Shown: positions 1 to 56,736 of the stretch, one piece after another
Position numbering within the stretch: position 1 is the first letter of the stretch
Layout: every line of letters begins with the position of its first letter
Source: Prosapia bicincta
Lineage: Eukaryota; Arthropoda; Insecta; Hemiptera; Cercopidae
Reading direction: 5' to 3'
Assembly: GCA_036971475.1 (NCBI GenBank)
Contig: JBAIZL010000002.1
Span: 17,476,067-17,540,066 of the forward strand
DNA length: 64,000 nt
Notes under the pieces: generated by a model
What the model was told of the DNA's origin: nothing
Databases searched by the model: none
Seen by the model: only the letters and a program-made list of their open reading frames with translations
Made by a program: the position numbers and the translations under genes

Positions 1-540
1 CTATTAAGTATCAAGTCAGGATAGATTTGGTTATAATTTTACTCATCATTACTATCTACCTATATTAAAATATACCTATGAAGTATCCAGTCAGGATAGA
101 TTTGGTTGTAATTTTCTGCATCGTCAATAAGTCTAAATATTTACCAAAATTATAACTAAATCTATCCTGACTGAATACTTCGTAGGTATACTTTAAGACA
201 GGTAGATAATAATGTTGAATAAAATTATGACCAAATCTATCCTCTCTGGATACTTCGTAGGTATATTTTAATATAGGTAGATAGCAATATTGAATAAAAT
301 TATTACCAAATCTATCCTGACTGGATACTTAGTAGGTATATTTGAGTATAGGTATATAGTAATTTTGTATAAAATTACAAATCTAGATGTAGCTACTGCT
401 TGCCTGGTTCACGCTATAGGCCTAATGCCTTTACAACCTGACATTTAGAATGTGAAAAAAAGTAACTTTCCATATTTTTCGCAGGAAAAAAAGTTGATAT
501 TCGTGTTCTACACAATAAAACTAGGGTAAATGTTTAGTTT
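1..540. repeat. Palindromic repeat, copy A (cut by window start)
   Basis: Both strands carry copies of a unit containing AAGTATCCAGTCAGGATAGA; left-hand copies (1-115) run forward and right-hand copies (150-370) are inverted. The turn is near position 130. The part from about 410 to 520 (ending in GTTGATATTCGTGTTCTACA) matches the outer arm of copy B at about 3960-4090. The left arm continues outside the window. No coding sense. Confidence 0.8.
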
Positions 541-737
541 GCTAAACCGGGCCTATATTTGCATAAGACATTCAAAAACATGTAAAAAGGCCATTTTCAT
601 GGAAAATTTTTTTTTTTTGGCCTGGAAACATTATTTTTTCTTTAATTTAAAAAAATTTCCATGAAAATAGCCTTTTTACATGTTTTTGAATGTCTCATGC
701 AAATAAAGGCCCGGTTTAGCGAACTAAACATTTACCA
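524..737. repeat. Foldback MITE-like hairpin
   Basis: About 80-bp arms are near-perfect inverted repeats: GGTAAATGTTTAGTTTGCTA at the left is mirrored by the complement ending at 735. A short T-rich loop of about 40 bases lies near 605-650. It sits at the edge of palindrome copy A. It has no coding capacity and no target duplication that I could fix. Confidence 0.8.
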
Positions 738-2235
738 AAATGAATAACTTTCCAGAAACTTATGTACTACTTATTTTTGTTGATAACAAAAAACTACAAT
801 TTTTAAGGTACCAAGTAGCAACCTACTACTAGTCTAGGCTGAACTACATTGAATAGAAAATCTGGCAAACCTAGTCTTCTTTAACCTCTAATAAATATTG
901 GATATACCATAACAATTCCTAATATATTTTCTCCAAAATTTCAAATATGTATAAAGAGGACATTTTTTTAGTTAAAAATAATAAAACTAACATACTTTAC
1001 AATTTATTATCACCCTGTTTTACAATTGTATGCTAAATATTTAATTATGTTATTTCCTTCCGAGGATATCTTAATTATGATTTCCAAAATGGAATATATA
1101 CATCCACAGAATATCCAAGGTATTACCAAATTTTCATAATACTGTAACTTTTATTTCCTGGAGCATTCTGTGATTGTTATCTCAAATAACAACAGAAACA
1201 GCTGATTTGATATTATTTTATTAAAATTGATTTTTCACAGATTGAGACTGATACTATACGGAAAAACTATGCTAAATTTTAATAAATAAAACCGGTTAAC
1301 TACAAATAACCTATAAACAATATAATAAAATTGTATTTATAAGTTTTAGTTGTCAAAATTAGATATTAATTATTTAAACTAAAAATATACCATAGTAGCT
1401 TAAATTTATTTGATAATTATATATATATGTGTGTGTGTGTGTGTTAAATTTGTAGAAATATGATATAATACACTATAGTGGTTGATTAAAGTATGAATTT
1501 TATATGTGTATAATTAGGTATGGTAATTGATTACAATTAACTTTATATATACAATTAAATTATGTGTGATATTCTTCTAAATCTGAATACAGACTAAGTT
1601 GTAGTGTCACGAACTCTTTCATATGGACTAGAAATTAATTTAATTTTCTTGCTAATAATTTAAATTCACAGAAAAATTATGTTACACGGATTAACATGTA
1701 GGTTCCTTTCAATTCTTTGACACGTTCGTAAGCAACACAGATTATATACAGTTATACAGTTATACAGTTCATTCCATTGAATTAAGTTTGGAGAGGAGCA
1801 AATGTTGGTGAAGTTTTACTAATGGTTATAGGATATAGCTTATAATTGTATATAGGTAGGAGTATATTTTCATATTTTTAAAACGTTTGTTTTGTTACCT
1901 GAGTTAAAAAAATGGTAAATTTATTGATCTGTAAATAAAGGCAGTAATTAACTGAAATTCTTCTCAGCTTCTGTGGTATAGGTAATATATAAATATAGGT
2001 TATTACCGTAGGTAATAGTTTAAAGGCAATAGGGTAGGTTACTTCAAGCATTCATTTAATATACTAGACAGGATTTTTATTACAGAACTTGGCATTTTAG
2101 GTGATAGTTTGGTTGAAATGTTCCATACAATATGTAGTAGCTGTTTTGGAAATGTAAACAATTACCAAAAATGGTTGGATCAAGTTCGATTATTTTTGTT
2201 TTTGAAAGGTTTACAAACAAAATAATTAATTTGAG
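738..2235. other. AT-rich stretch without recognised gene
   Basis: No open frame of note on either strand. A short (AT)n(GT)n tract lies at about 1420-1444 and a small TATACAGT triplication near 1745-1768. No recognised transposon ends. Confidence 0.6.
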
Positions 2236-3012
2236 GGTATTTATTTACCTTACGATTTTAGCGAAAAAAATTATACAGGTTGACGAAGAAAGTCATCAGG
2301 GATACGAAAAAAATTATTACAACCCTCGCTCATGCCCCGAAAATTAATAATTTTGGAAAATGGTAATTCCCCCATATGTGGTGCTAATAGTGCTGGTAAA
2401 AATGCACATTGCCCACCCTCATTACAATGCTTATAAAACTAATAAAAAACATGTTCTGAAGCTATGTTGGTAATTATTGTTTGTTATCGCCACGGAAGGT
2501 TAATTTTATATACCTATGAAGTATCCAGTCAAGATAGATTTGGTTATAATTTTATACGTTTAACCAAATGTACACATATAAGACTAGAATAGAGATGACG
2601 TGACGTCACCTGGCAAAACGTATTACTCCGCAGAAGTAGACGTCTAATTAGTTAATGTAATGTTGTATAAAATTAGAACCAAATTTAACGTGACTGGACA
2701 CTTTACAGGCATATTTTAATATAGGTATATAGTAATTTATAAAATTACAACCAAATCTATCTTAACTGCAGACTTTATAGCTATATTAAATATATGTATA
2801 CGTAGTACAGCTCGCTGTTGATATGCAAACTTAGTACTTCTGACTACTCCGCACTGAATTTTGTACCCAACTTTAATTTGATAAAATGTTATTTATTTCT
2901 AAGCAAGAGTTTTTGTTATTTTTTTTTTTTTTGTATCCCTGATGTCTTTCTGCGTCGGCCGGTATAATTTTTTCCCTAAAATCGTACACGTGGGCACGGT
3001 AAATAAATACCA
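2236..3012. repeat. Long foldback element, family F1 copy 1
   Basis: The left end (GGGTATTTATTTACC, then TACGATTTTAGCG) is mirrored at 2925-3012 (reverse complement of GTAAATAAATACC and ATCGTACA). The left arm is also similar in direct orientation to the left arm of 4552-5380, so the two are one family. The centre (about 2500-2800) carries decayed copies of the 75-bp palindrome unit. Non-coding. Confidence 0.7.
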
Positions 3013-3039
3013 ATTTTAGAATCAGAGTACTTTATAAAA

Positions 3040-4160
3040 TAATTCGGTAAAAATATAGTCTTAATGACGTTGGTGTTACAATTTTTTTTTTCAACTTACT
3101 CATTTTAATGTGTAGAACACAAATATCAACTTTTATTTCCACAGAAAATACGGAAAGTTTCTTTTTTCACATTTTAAATGTTAGGTTGTAATGGCATGTA
3201 TAGCTTAAACGAGTCTTATTGATATTGTTAATTTTTTTTTTTTTATTTACTTATTTCAATGTGTAGAACACTAATATAAATGTTTTTCCACGGAAAATAC
3301 AAAAAGTTAATTTTTCTGCACATTTTTAATGTCAGTCTGTAAGAGCATGTATAGCGTAGTAGCTACAGCGCACTGCACTATGTCAAAGTCAGTTTTTTTT
3401 TAATTACTGAACTTAAAATCTAAAAATTCAATTTTTGGTTATAATTTTATACAACATGACTATAAACCTACATTGAAATATACCTACGAAGTATTCAGTC
3501 AGGATGGATTTGGTTATAATGTTATTCAACTTTACTATCCACCTATATTAAAGTATACCTACAAAGTATCCAGTCAGGATGGATTTGGTTATAATTTTAT
3601 ACAAAATTACTATCTACCTATATTAAAATATACCTATGAAGTATCCAGTCAGGATAGATTTGTTTGTAATTTTCTGCATAGGCAATAAGTCTAAATATTT
3701 ACCAAAATTATAACTAAATCTAATCTGAATGAATACTTCGTAGGTATAGTTTAATACAGGTAGATAGTAATGTTAAATAAAATTATTACCAAATCTATCC
3801 TGACTGGATACTTCGTAGGTATATTTTAATATAGGTAGATAGCAATATTGAATAAAATTATAACCAAAACTGTCCTGATTGGATACTCCATAGGTATATT
3901 TTAATATAGGTATATAGTAATGTTGTATAAAATTACAAATCTATACATAGTGCAGTGCGCTGTAGCTACTGCGCGCATGGTTCACGCTATAGGCCGACAT
4001 GCCTTTAGAACTTACCATTTAAAATGTGAAAAAAGTAACTTTACGTATTTTCCGCAGAAAAAAAATTGATATTCATGTTCTACACATTAAAACAAGTAAT
4101 ATAATAACAAAAAAAATTTTTAGCACCAACGTCATTAAGACTATATTTTTACCAATAATA
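3040..4160. repeat. Palindromic repeat, copy B, with 75-bp minisatellite
   Basis: The outer arms (3058-3090 and 4108-4155, both with the ACGTCATTAAGAC word or its complement) are inverted copies, as are 3100-3195 and 4008-4095. Inside, three direct 75-bp units (about 3475-3690) face inverted units (3700-3930). Because the unit length is a multiple of three, it makes a spurious 71-codon frame at 3473-3688 with a 25-residue periodicity. The left arm also has a 140-bp direct duplication (about 3095-3200 and 3240-3350). Confidence 0.8.
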
Positions 4161-4449
4161 CTTTAGGAATTACTGCACTATCTGAATTATTATGCAGTTG
4201 TATCTCATATACCTATAGCATAATTTGGTTAAAATAGGTTAAGATATAAAAAAGGAAAATTGTGGGTAGTAGTCTAAAGAAAGAAAAACTTACTTGAATC
4301 CTCAGTAACCATAAATAGTCCTTCAAAGTTTCACTAAATATTAGATCATGAACATAATCTAGGGTACTTCTTTATGAATAAATTGTTAAAAAATTATTGT
4401 TATATCACCTCTTATAATTTCATATACATCTTTAAGTAATAGATATCTA

Positions 4450-4540
4450 GCAATGGAAAAGTTGCCCTCAGTTCCAAAGTCCTGGATTTCAAATATGTGG
4501 TTACTTGGTTCAAATCCGACTGAGACATCAGCTTTTTTAA
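4450..4540 (+). repeat. tRNA-derived SINE head (partial)
   Basis: A pol III-like box B word, GGTTCAAATCC, lies near 4508-4520, with a box A-like region about 50 bases upstream (AAGTTGCCCTCAGTTCC). The spacing resembles the SINE head at 34240. The SINE body is separated from it by foldback 4552-5380, which suggests insertion next to or into the SINE. Confidence 0.45.
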
Positions 4541-4551
4541 ATTTTAATTAG

Positions 4552-5380
4552 AAGGTATTTATTTCTCGTTAAAAGGTAATCGATTTTCGCAAAAACATTA
4601 TATCAGGGGATGGAGAATGTCATCAGAAATATGTAAAAAATTAAAAACTACCGCTCACACCCCTAAAATTGAAAAATTTGGAAAATTGTAATCCCCTCCT
4701 CCACGGCACACATAAAATGCTACTAATTCAACGTTTCGGCTTTATGTTTTTGACGGAGTTACTCGCAAATTGTCACAAAATGTAATTAAACTTGATGTTA
4801 ATTTCCAAAAAATTATAAATTTTGAAAAAAAATCAACTTTAACAGAGTTTTATTTGCACCATGTTTCAACTGGCACACAAACTTTATAGAATTATAACAC
4901 TTGCACATACGTCTTATTATTTTGCAATAGTAAGTCGCGAAATTACACAAAAAGAGAAAACAAACTTTTAAAGACACTATTCAATGCACAAAACAAATAT
5001 ATTGCATTACACATTTACTCCTATTTATAACTGTGGCCTAAAAACTATAGAAGTTACGACGCAAAGCAGTATAAAATTGAAGTGTTAAAGTCGTATTTTT
5101 TTTCAAAATTTATAATTTTTTTAAAGTCACTATCAAGTTTAATTACATTTCGAGGCATTTCACGAGTTATGTCAAAAAAATAAAGCCAAAAGGTTGAATT
5201 AGTAATGTTTTGAGTGTTTCAGGGAGAGGGGAAATTGCTATTTTCCAAAATTTGTAAATTTTAGAGGGTGGACAGAAGTTTTTTTATTTTTTTCATATTC
5301 TGGTATATATTTTTTTCTGCATTGCTCAGTATAATTTTTTTTGCTATAATTCATTACGTCGGAACAGGCAATAAATACCA
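4552..5380. repeat. Long foldback element, family F1 copy 2
   Basis: Two arms of about 280 bases, roughly 75-80% alike by eye, are inverted: 4552-4830 and 5095-5380. The arms share in order GGTATTTATT, TGGAAAAT, TACTAATTCAAC, GGCTTTAT and GTAATTAAACTTGAT. The central 270 bases are unique. No coding frame. The sibling copy is at 2236-3012. Confidence 0.75.
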
Positions 5381-5389
5381 GGAATAAAT

Positions 5390-5540
5390 ATTTGAAAAAC
5401 TGTATTAACATCAATTGTCATTCACTACAAGTTAAAAAAATGAATTTGTACTTGATTGGATGAATAAAAACGTATTTTATTAATGATTGTTGTAATATAT
5501 ATAAGGAGAGTGTGTGCTACTAGAAGGAATCGAATATTGT
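5390..5540 (+). repeat. SINE body (family S), forward copy
   Basis: Carries the family words AAAACTGTATTAACATCAAT, ACTTGATTGGATGAATAAAA, TATTAATGATTG and ends near CTAGAAGGAAT. The same ordered words occur at 34340-34515 (+) and, reversed, at 13548, 38776, 43115 and 54790. Confidence 0.7.
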
Positions 5541-6159
5541 TGAAAAGACATTAACCTCACTTCCAATACACACAGGCGGATAAAATCAAGTACTTATTTT
5601 GGTAAAATAGAGCATTACAATGTAGCTACATTAGAACTTGGCTATAAAGTATTCAGTTAGGATTATTATTTAATAGATCATTATTAATATAATTATTTAA
5701 TAGACAAACTACACAGAAAAATACTCAACAACAACAAAAACATGAACACAAACAAATTCATCACCCTCACATACATGTCAGAAAATAATAACTTGATAAT
5801 AAGGAAGCAATACATTATACTCAATGAATCTATCAGATATATAAGATGTACAAAACCCTGCATAGGTCATACTGTTCTCAGGTTAAACCGACCTCTCCTT
5901 ATTGGAAAGTTTGCCTCAGTGGCTATTTACTTTGGAAGAACAAATAACCTGAAATAGGTATTATCTCTTGCTATTCAATTAAATCAAAGACATTAATAAA
6001 GCTTAGTTAATTTTTTGTAACTTGTCCAATATAATTGATGTATGCAATATTATTGTAACTAAGATTTTATTATTATTTATTGGTGTGTTAACAAATGGTC
6101 CCAATCATGTTCCAAATAAACTGTACTGAGTTGTCTATAGAACCTTATTTTATGGTCTA
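5541..6159. other. Upstream flank, no recognised gene
   Basis: A 71-codon frame (5742-5957) shows no recognisable motif and sits in AT-rich sequence; it is most likely chance. Nothing else supported. Confidence 0.5.
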
Positions 6160-6380
6160 TTGTCTTCTTCTATTCAACACCTGTCCTTTGCTGTTGGGCC
6201 TTTAGATGTTGTGGCGTCCAGTACAGCCTTGCCTGTGCCTCTACTGTGTCCTCCTCCAGAATCCCACAGACACCCAGCTGGTCAACCTTTCCCTCTTCAA
6301 TGGTGCACAAAGGGCAAACAGGAATCCACAAGTTTGATCTGGTGCAGGTGGCTCTGTGGATAGCCATGTCCAGTTTTCAA
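6160..6380 (-). pseudogene. Relic of a retroelement C-terminal zinc-knuckle region
   Basis: On the minus strand a frame gives a CPLC motif, an EE-rich stretch, a second Cys (VCGILEED) and then residues ending RLYW, QQQRTGVE before a stop. In another frame just upstream it reads SHLHQIKLVDS, so one frameshift separates the halves. The layout resembles the Cys/His tail that follows RNase H in some non-LTR retrotransposon polyproteins. This is a family-level guess from a short stretch. Confidence 0.4.
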
Positions 6381-7300
6381 CCTGAAGTTAGCAACAGTGA
6401 CACTCCTTGGCAGAGTGTTGGGATGGCACTAGCTCCAATTGTAGTTATAGTCTCCAAACTTATATGAAAGTTGTAAATATTTGTGGGAGTTGTATATTGT
6501 TATCCTTTCTATATATTTGGCTATAAGAATTTTATATCATGAAATTTATAATACATTTGTAAAGAAGACTGATTTAAAAAAGAACAAGACTGTTGAAGTT
6601 ACCTGATGAGTCTAAGGGCCTTAGTCATCAGATGGAGTCTGGTGCTCTTAGGAAATGGCATCTATATGCTAACACAAGAAAATAATATATATTTTAGACA
6701 ATTGAAATGTTAAGAAATTCAATATACTGCCCTTATATGGCCTGTGAGGTATTAAAGAATTATAACATGACTACCACTGTCTTTAACCATCCACTAGTGC
6801 CTTAGGCACTCATTTCCACAGACTCAATTAACTTGGGGACTGAAAAAATGCTTAGAAAATATTTGGTGCAACCCTTAGACTTTTTCCAGTTATAAGTTAG
6901 TATTCAACTCGCTATCAGATTATTATTATATATTTTTAATTATTATCTTGTGTGTACAATATACAATTGTTATTATACATTGATTATTTCTACAACTTTT
7001 GACAACATGAAATTTATTCGAAACTTGTACTTAAAAGGTTTTTAGAAACAAAATTAACCTAATCAATTATTGTTATTGGCTATATTTTTGTTATACGTAA
7101 AAATAAAAATGTTATATCATCAAACTCTAAAATTATAAGATATAAACAGCTGTTGACATAGAGTTTTAATAATTTTGCTCACTATGCTGGTGTAGATATT
7201 TTACAACTCAAATATCTTTTTCGTTGAAATGTATTTTCATTTAAGTATGAATACTTAAATGAAGCATTTAATATTTGTTGTTTTTTTTTTTAATTTTCAG
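6381..7300 (+). promoter_or_regulatory. Region expected to hold AP3B promoter or 5' intron
   Basis: No open frame of note. The region ends in a strong acceptor (polypyrimidine tract, then TTTTCAG at 7294-7300), so part is probably an intron following a non-coding first exon. I cannot locate the transcription start. A palindromic word, TCTAAGGGCCTTAG, lies near 6610. Confidence 0.3.
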
Positions 7301-7351
7301 TTAATTTTGCAATGAATTAAGATTGAATGAGTTTTTGACTCCATTTTTACA
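7301..7351 (+). other. AP3B1: AP3B 5' UTR portion of first coding exon
   Basis: Follows the acceptor at 7299-7300. It contains two minimal upstream reading frames, ATGAATTAA at 7312-7320 and ATGAGTTTTTGA at 7327-7338, both closed before the main ATG at 7352. They could lower translation from the main start; that is inference. Confidence 0.5.
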
Positions 7352-52149
<44,798 letters not shown>

Positions 52150-52300
52150 AATTTACTATAATACTTTATGAGTTGGAATGATATTTAACTAGAATATTTG
52201 TTATGTTTATTAATCTTTATTTTCTATATATTGTATGTTAAGAAGCACTTGGAATTAAATATTTACACAAATGAATTTCTAATCATTAGCTGTTTTACAT
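52150..52300 (+). other. AP3B1: AP3B 3' UTR with possible poly(A) signal
   Basis: AT-rich sequence after the stop. The first plausible signal is ATTAAA at 52254-52259, a common variant; a canonical AATAAA lies further on near 52560. Which is used cannot be told from sequence. Confidence 0.4.
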
Positions 52301-53234
52301 AACCTTTTTTTCCCTATCAAACATAACTGATTACCACAGTGTTGAAGTAGTATTTTAAAACATTTTGTTTAATTAAAAAGGACATGTATAAAGCTCTTCT
52401 CAGGCTTATTGTATAAGGTTGAATGAAATTAAAAACCTTAAAATCTACTACAAGTTTGAAGCATAATGTAATTGTGAATAATAGTATATAATTATCAAGT
52501 GCAAAGAAAAACAGTAATATTCGGTTTTGATACAGTGATAACAAAAAACTGTAGTTTATAATAAAAAATATGTTTCATGCTCAAGATATATTTATTATGA
52601 TTTGTTTTAAAATTCTTCTGTAAAGCAGTGAAATAGGCTGTACCGCTTGTCAACTTCCTATTCACCAGTTCTAAAGTTAAAAATAGGTTTGCCCTAGGTA
52701 TTTCATTCTGTCATGACTTGCTCAAATCTACACCACATTTTAGTATTATATCTAAACCTCAATGTTGTATACATTCCTCAGTGACAACTATGACATTCAT
52801 TGTCATTGATATAAAGTCATTAAATTTTTGCAAAATTTACTGGCATGCCAGAATTGAGAGGTCAACATGTTGTGCAGATAAATAATATTTGCAACAGCAT
52901 GAAGCTGAAGATAGCTGATTATAAAAAAATTTCATTAAAATCGGCAATAAAATTCATAATAAACTGTACTTACCAAATACAAAAGCATATTTATGTATAT
53001 TGTCTAAAATAATATCAATAGAATAAAAGAGTATGATAAGAATTCAAAAGTCTATGACTGACTACCTTAAGAAAAAATACCTGCTTAAACCCATCTGGAG
53101 GACTTTACAAGTTGCATTTTCTGTAGGAAAAAGAACTCAACTGCAAACTCACTCCTTAAGGGTATAAGCAATGATGACTGTGAGGGCTGGAATACAGAGG
53201 AAAAGATGATCAAAGGAAATTAATAATAACTTAA
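52301..53234. other. Downstream flank, no recognised gene
   Basis: AT-rich, no open frame with protein-like composition. Confidence 0.5.
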
Positions 53235-53605
53235 TTTTTAATTATAAATAAATAAAAAACCCTCTTAAACCACAAAAACCTTTTATTTATATCCTGAAGT
53301 ACATTATAATTTCAAAGCAATCATCTTTAGAGAAAATTACTACAAGACTAACTACATTTGGTGTGTACATTTAATACTTATAGATCGTTAATGCCCTCGC
53401 TATACCTCTTACATTTTGTGATCAATTATGTAACATATTGTTAGCCTACATAACGAGGGTGTTATTGAATGTAACAGACTGAGTGTAATTAGTCTTGTAG
53501 TAATTTCCTCTGAAGTTGATTGCTTTGCAATCAAAATGTACATCAGGACATAAAAAATAAGTTTTTGTGGTTTAAGAGGTTTTATTTATTTATAATTAAA
53601 GGAAA
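53235..53605. repeat. Foldback with paired hammerhead-like cores
   Basis: Outer arms TAATTATAAATAAATAAA and complement; inner arms AACCTCTTAAACCACAAA-type words mirrored at 53560-53580. Plus strand: CTGA at 53510, hairpin GATTGC-TTT-GCAATC (53518-53532), AAAATGTAC. Minus strand of the left arm: AAGATGATTGC-TTT, GAAATTAT. The two arms together suggest an ancestral CTGAAGA-hairpin-GAAA core. Confidence 0.65.
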
Positions 53606-54139
53606 GGTTTGGATTGAAGGAAGATTTGTTAACAAAACGGTCATTTTAAAAAACAAGAATTTATAATTATGAGATATTACTAAAGCAGCTGGACACTTTT
53701 ATTAAAAAAGGTTTTAACAAAAATATTTAAATATTTTCTAATTAACAACAATTATTTTGTTGTTCACCTTGATTTTTTTATCATTAAATAATTTTATAAT
53801 TTAAGATCTTAACTATAAACCACTAATTTAATGAAATATGCAGCAGACTTATTTTGTTCTAGTTCAGTTATAAACTAGCACGTAATGAATCTGCCAAGAA
53901 ATTTCATTAAATTAGTTTTTTTGTTGTTGAAGTATTTAAATCATACAGACAATGTATTAAATTGGACTTAATCCCTAACATGTACGACTTTGAAGAAATC
54001 ATTATTAGAGGTACAAAAGTGTAAATATAAAAACTAATTATTTAAATTCACAAACATATAAACATGGAATATCATCATTATTTATTCTGTTGAGCAAATG
54101 TGTAATGTGAATTAATTAAACCCAATAATCACCACTTTT

Positions 54140-54310
54140 TAAATTTAATTTATTAACTAAAAATTAATACCCTATGTAAATTTCCATTGACAGATAAGCA
54201 TCTTCAGTGGTACTAAGTAATTATCTCCGAAGATGGTTTTCTTTTCTGAAGTTACTTAAGGCTTTAATTTATATTAAAGAAATTAATTATAACAAAGTTG
54301 TGATTATCAA
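54140..54310. repeat. Worn foldback with hammerhead-like word
   Basis: Minus strand 54181-54207 reads CTGAAGA, a weak stem, GAAAT. The right arm (54226-54260, CCGAAGATGG) is more decayed. TTAATTTATTAAC and TTAATTTATATT words flank. Confidence 0.45.
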
Positions 54311-54784
54311 GGTGTTATTGTTTTTAATTAATGGAATATTGTTAATGAAAATATAATATATTAGTTGAATTCAGACCATTGTTTGCAAAAAACTAGAAAC
54401 TAAACAGTTATGGTAGCATTTATTTAATTTATCCAAAGCCTGTTCTTGGCATCTCAGTCATCGACTCCGCACCTCCCAGTGCATCAAAGGTAGTAGTATA
54501 AAGCTTACAGCTTTTTAAACAAATTTTAAAATTTCAGATTTGAAAAAATGTACAAAACTACTTCTAAGGTTATATACCATGTAAAAGGTGAAGAGATTTA
54601 AACAAAACAGGGTTTTTCAGTAGGAAATTTCCCCATTGTAGCCATGAGCAAACCAGCTGTTTTCTGATATTGTGCCAGAGTTTTAGTAGAAAAGTCACTG
54701 AACCTATGTGATATTATATTGTGTTTTTTCCAGAAAGCTATAAAAATCAAATGATTTTAAAAAGTATAGTTTTAATATGTATTT

Positions 54785-55325
54785 TTTCAATTCCTACTAA
54801 TAGTTCACAATCTCCCTATAAATATGTTGTTCAAATTTTCAATCATTATTAAATACCTACTGTTAACACTCAAGCTCAAATACATTTTTTAAAACTTGTA
54901 GTGGATGACAATTGACGTTAATACTGTTTTTTTAAATATTAATTCATAATTTTTAATTTAAAAAAAGTTGATGTCTTTAGGTTGGATTTGAACTGTATGA
55001 CTACATGTTTAAAATCCAACACTCTTGGCACTGAACCAACTTGCCAATAGTTGAAAATGTTTTTCTTAGAGAGTTATATGAAGAGCATTTATCCAAAACC
55101 AATTGTCGATTGCATATAATGGGAATTTGATTATAATAATGATTCATAACTTCAACAAGTAATATTGTGATTTTGTCATATGTAGACTATATACATATTT
55201 ATATTAATTGTAATTATTTTTATAAAAACTAACTAAAATAAAATGTTTCTTTGTTGGCCTATGTAGAAATAGACTTAAATTTTTTTAATATTACTTCTTA
55301 TAAATAAAATTTCTTCTAACATTTA
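54785..55325 (-). repeat. tRNA-derived SINE, long form (reverse)
   Basis: Family S body (54790-54950, GTTCACAATCTCCC, AATTGACGTTAATAC). Then a tRNA-like part on the minus strand: box B-like CAGTTCAAATCCAAC at 54981-54995 and a box A-like GTTGGTTCAGTGCC near 55027-55040. The tail TTGGCCTATGTAGAAA near 55253 is shared with the 42410 and 43115 copies. Confidence 0.75.
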
Positions 55326-55448
55326 AAAAATCTAAATCAGTTTACTTAGGACTATACCGGTAATATGAAAATGTATGTCTTTAGAAAATAATAATAATCC
55401 AAATAAGCTCAGTTTGTTGAAATTTATAGGGAATTTGGTATACAGATA

Positions 55449-56734
55449 CAGGGTCGCACCCAAAAGTGGTAGGACTGATTTTCTCTGGCACGAACGGAGC
55501 GGTGGAGGGGGCTCTTAGCAACAGACCGACACCAACCTCATTCGCCTGCGGGCTGTAGTTGAGTCAGGACACCGTTTTTATTGAAGCAAGTTTTTTGTCC
55601 GCATCGAAAAACTAAATGAATCCGAATTTAGAGCAACGTTAGTCCGTGAAGTTTTGTGCGAAACTCGGGGAAGACGGCAACTGAGACCCTCAATATGATC
55701 AAGCAGGCTTATGGGGACACTGCCTTAAGCCGTTCCACAGTATTTGAGTGGCACAAGTTGTTTAAAGAGGGTAGGGAGCTTGTTGAAGACGACCATCGCT
55801 CCGGACGGCCGTCGACGGCAAGAACCAATACGAATGTGGACAGAGTGAGGACACTGCTGAACACAGACCGACGCTTAACCAGTGAAGAAATTGCAAACCA
55901 GTTGGGTCTGTCTGCATCCAACGTCCAACGCATTATTTCACAGGATTTGGCCATGTGCGCCAAGATGGTGCCGAAAATTCTGAGTGTCGACCAACAGGGA
56001 ATGCGTATGCGCATTTCCAAAGAAGTGTTAGCCAATTTGCATCGAGATGAAAATTGTTTGGACAATGTGATAACTGGTGATGAAACATGGGTTTTTCAAT
56101 GTGACCCCGAAACGAAAAGACAATCCGCGGAATGGCACACTTCCGCGTCCCTACAAAAAAGGCTCGCATGAGCAAATCAAAAATCAAAACGATGTTGATT
56201 GTATTTTTCTACCATCATGGAGTGGTTCACAAAGGAACCACCATTGTGGGTTGTCCCACCAGGGAAAACTGTGAATGCAAACTTTTACGTGCAGGTGCTC
56301 ACCCGCCTCCGAGAACGCGTGAAAGAGTCCGACCGGCCATCGCAAACTGCTGGGTGCTTCATCATGACAACACGCCGTGCCATGGCGCGCTCGTCATCAG
56401 ACAGCTCCTGGCCAAATACGGTGTAGCCACGTTGCTGCACCCACCCTATTCTCCCGATTTGGCACCACCGGACTTCTTCTTCCCCCTGATGAAAAGACAG
56501 CTCAAGGGACGACGTTTTGACTCCATAAAGGCAGTTCAAGAGGTTTCAACGACGGTCATCAACGGCATCCCTAAAGAAAATTTCCAGCGGGCGTACGGGG
56601 AATGGGAACAACGTGTTACTAAGTGTGTAGCTGCTCAAGGAGCATACTTTGAAGATTATTAAGTCAATGTAAGTATATCGTCAATAAAATTCTTGTAAAA
56701 AAATCAGTCCTACCACTTTTGGGTCCGGACCAGA
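55449..56734 (+). mobile_element. Mariner transposon, 1.29 kb, full ends
   Basis: TA-flanked. Both ends carry ACCCAAAAGTGGTAGGACTG followed by ATTT in inverted orientation. GC content is well above the surroundings, suggesting recent arrival. Length is typical of mariner (about 1.3 kb). It carries one transposase frame with few lesions. Confidence 0.95.
55616..56662 (+). pseudogene. Mariner transposase (D,D34D), few lesions
   Basis: ATG at 55616 (MNPNLEQR), then an in-frame TAG at 55640-55642, a one-base shift near 55670, and a second shift near 56135-56150. Otherwise continuous to TAA at 56660-56662. N-terminal paired HTHs (SVKFCAKLG, STVFEWHKLFKEGRE, DHRSGRPSTAR, LTSEEIANQLGLSASNVQ) precede the catalytic domain: first Asp in ITGDETWV (56079-56081), second in HHDNTPCH (56366-56368), third in PDLAPPDFFF (56471-56473). 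Second and third are separated by 34 residues, the mariner D,D34D signature. Confidence 0.93.
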
Positions 56735-56736
56735 TA

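Noticed and set aside
3473..3688. 71-codon frame with 25-residue repeats
   Set aside because: Produced by the 75-bp minisatellite of a palindromic repeat; no start context or homology.
6601..6640. CTGATGAG at 6603 as a hammerhead
   Set aside because: Followed by a simple palindrome (TCTAAGGGCCTTAG) but no GAAA box.
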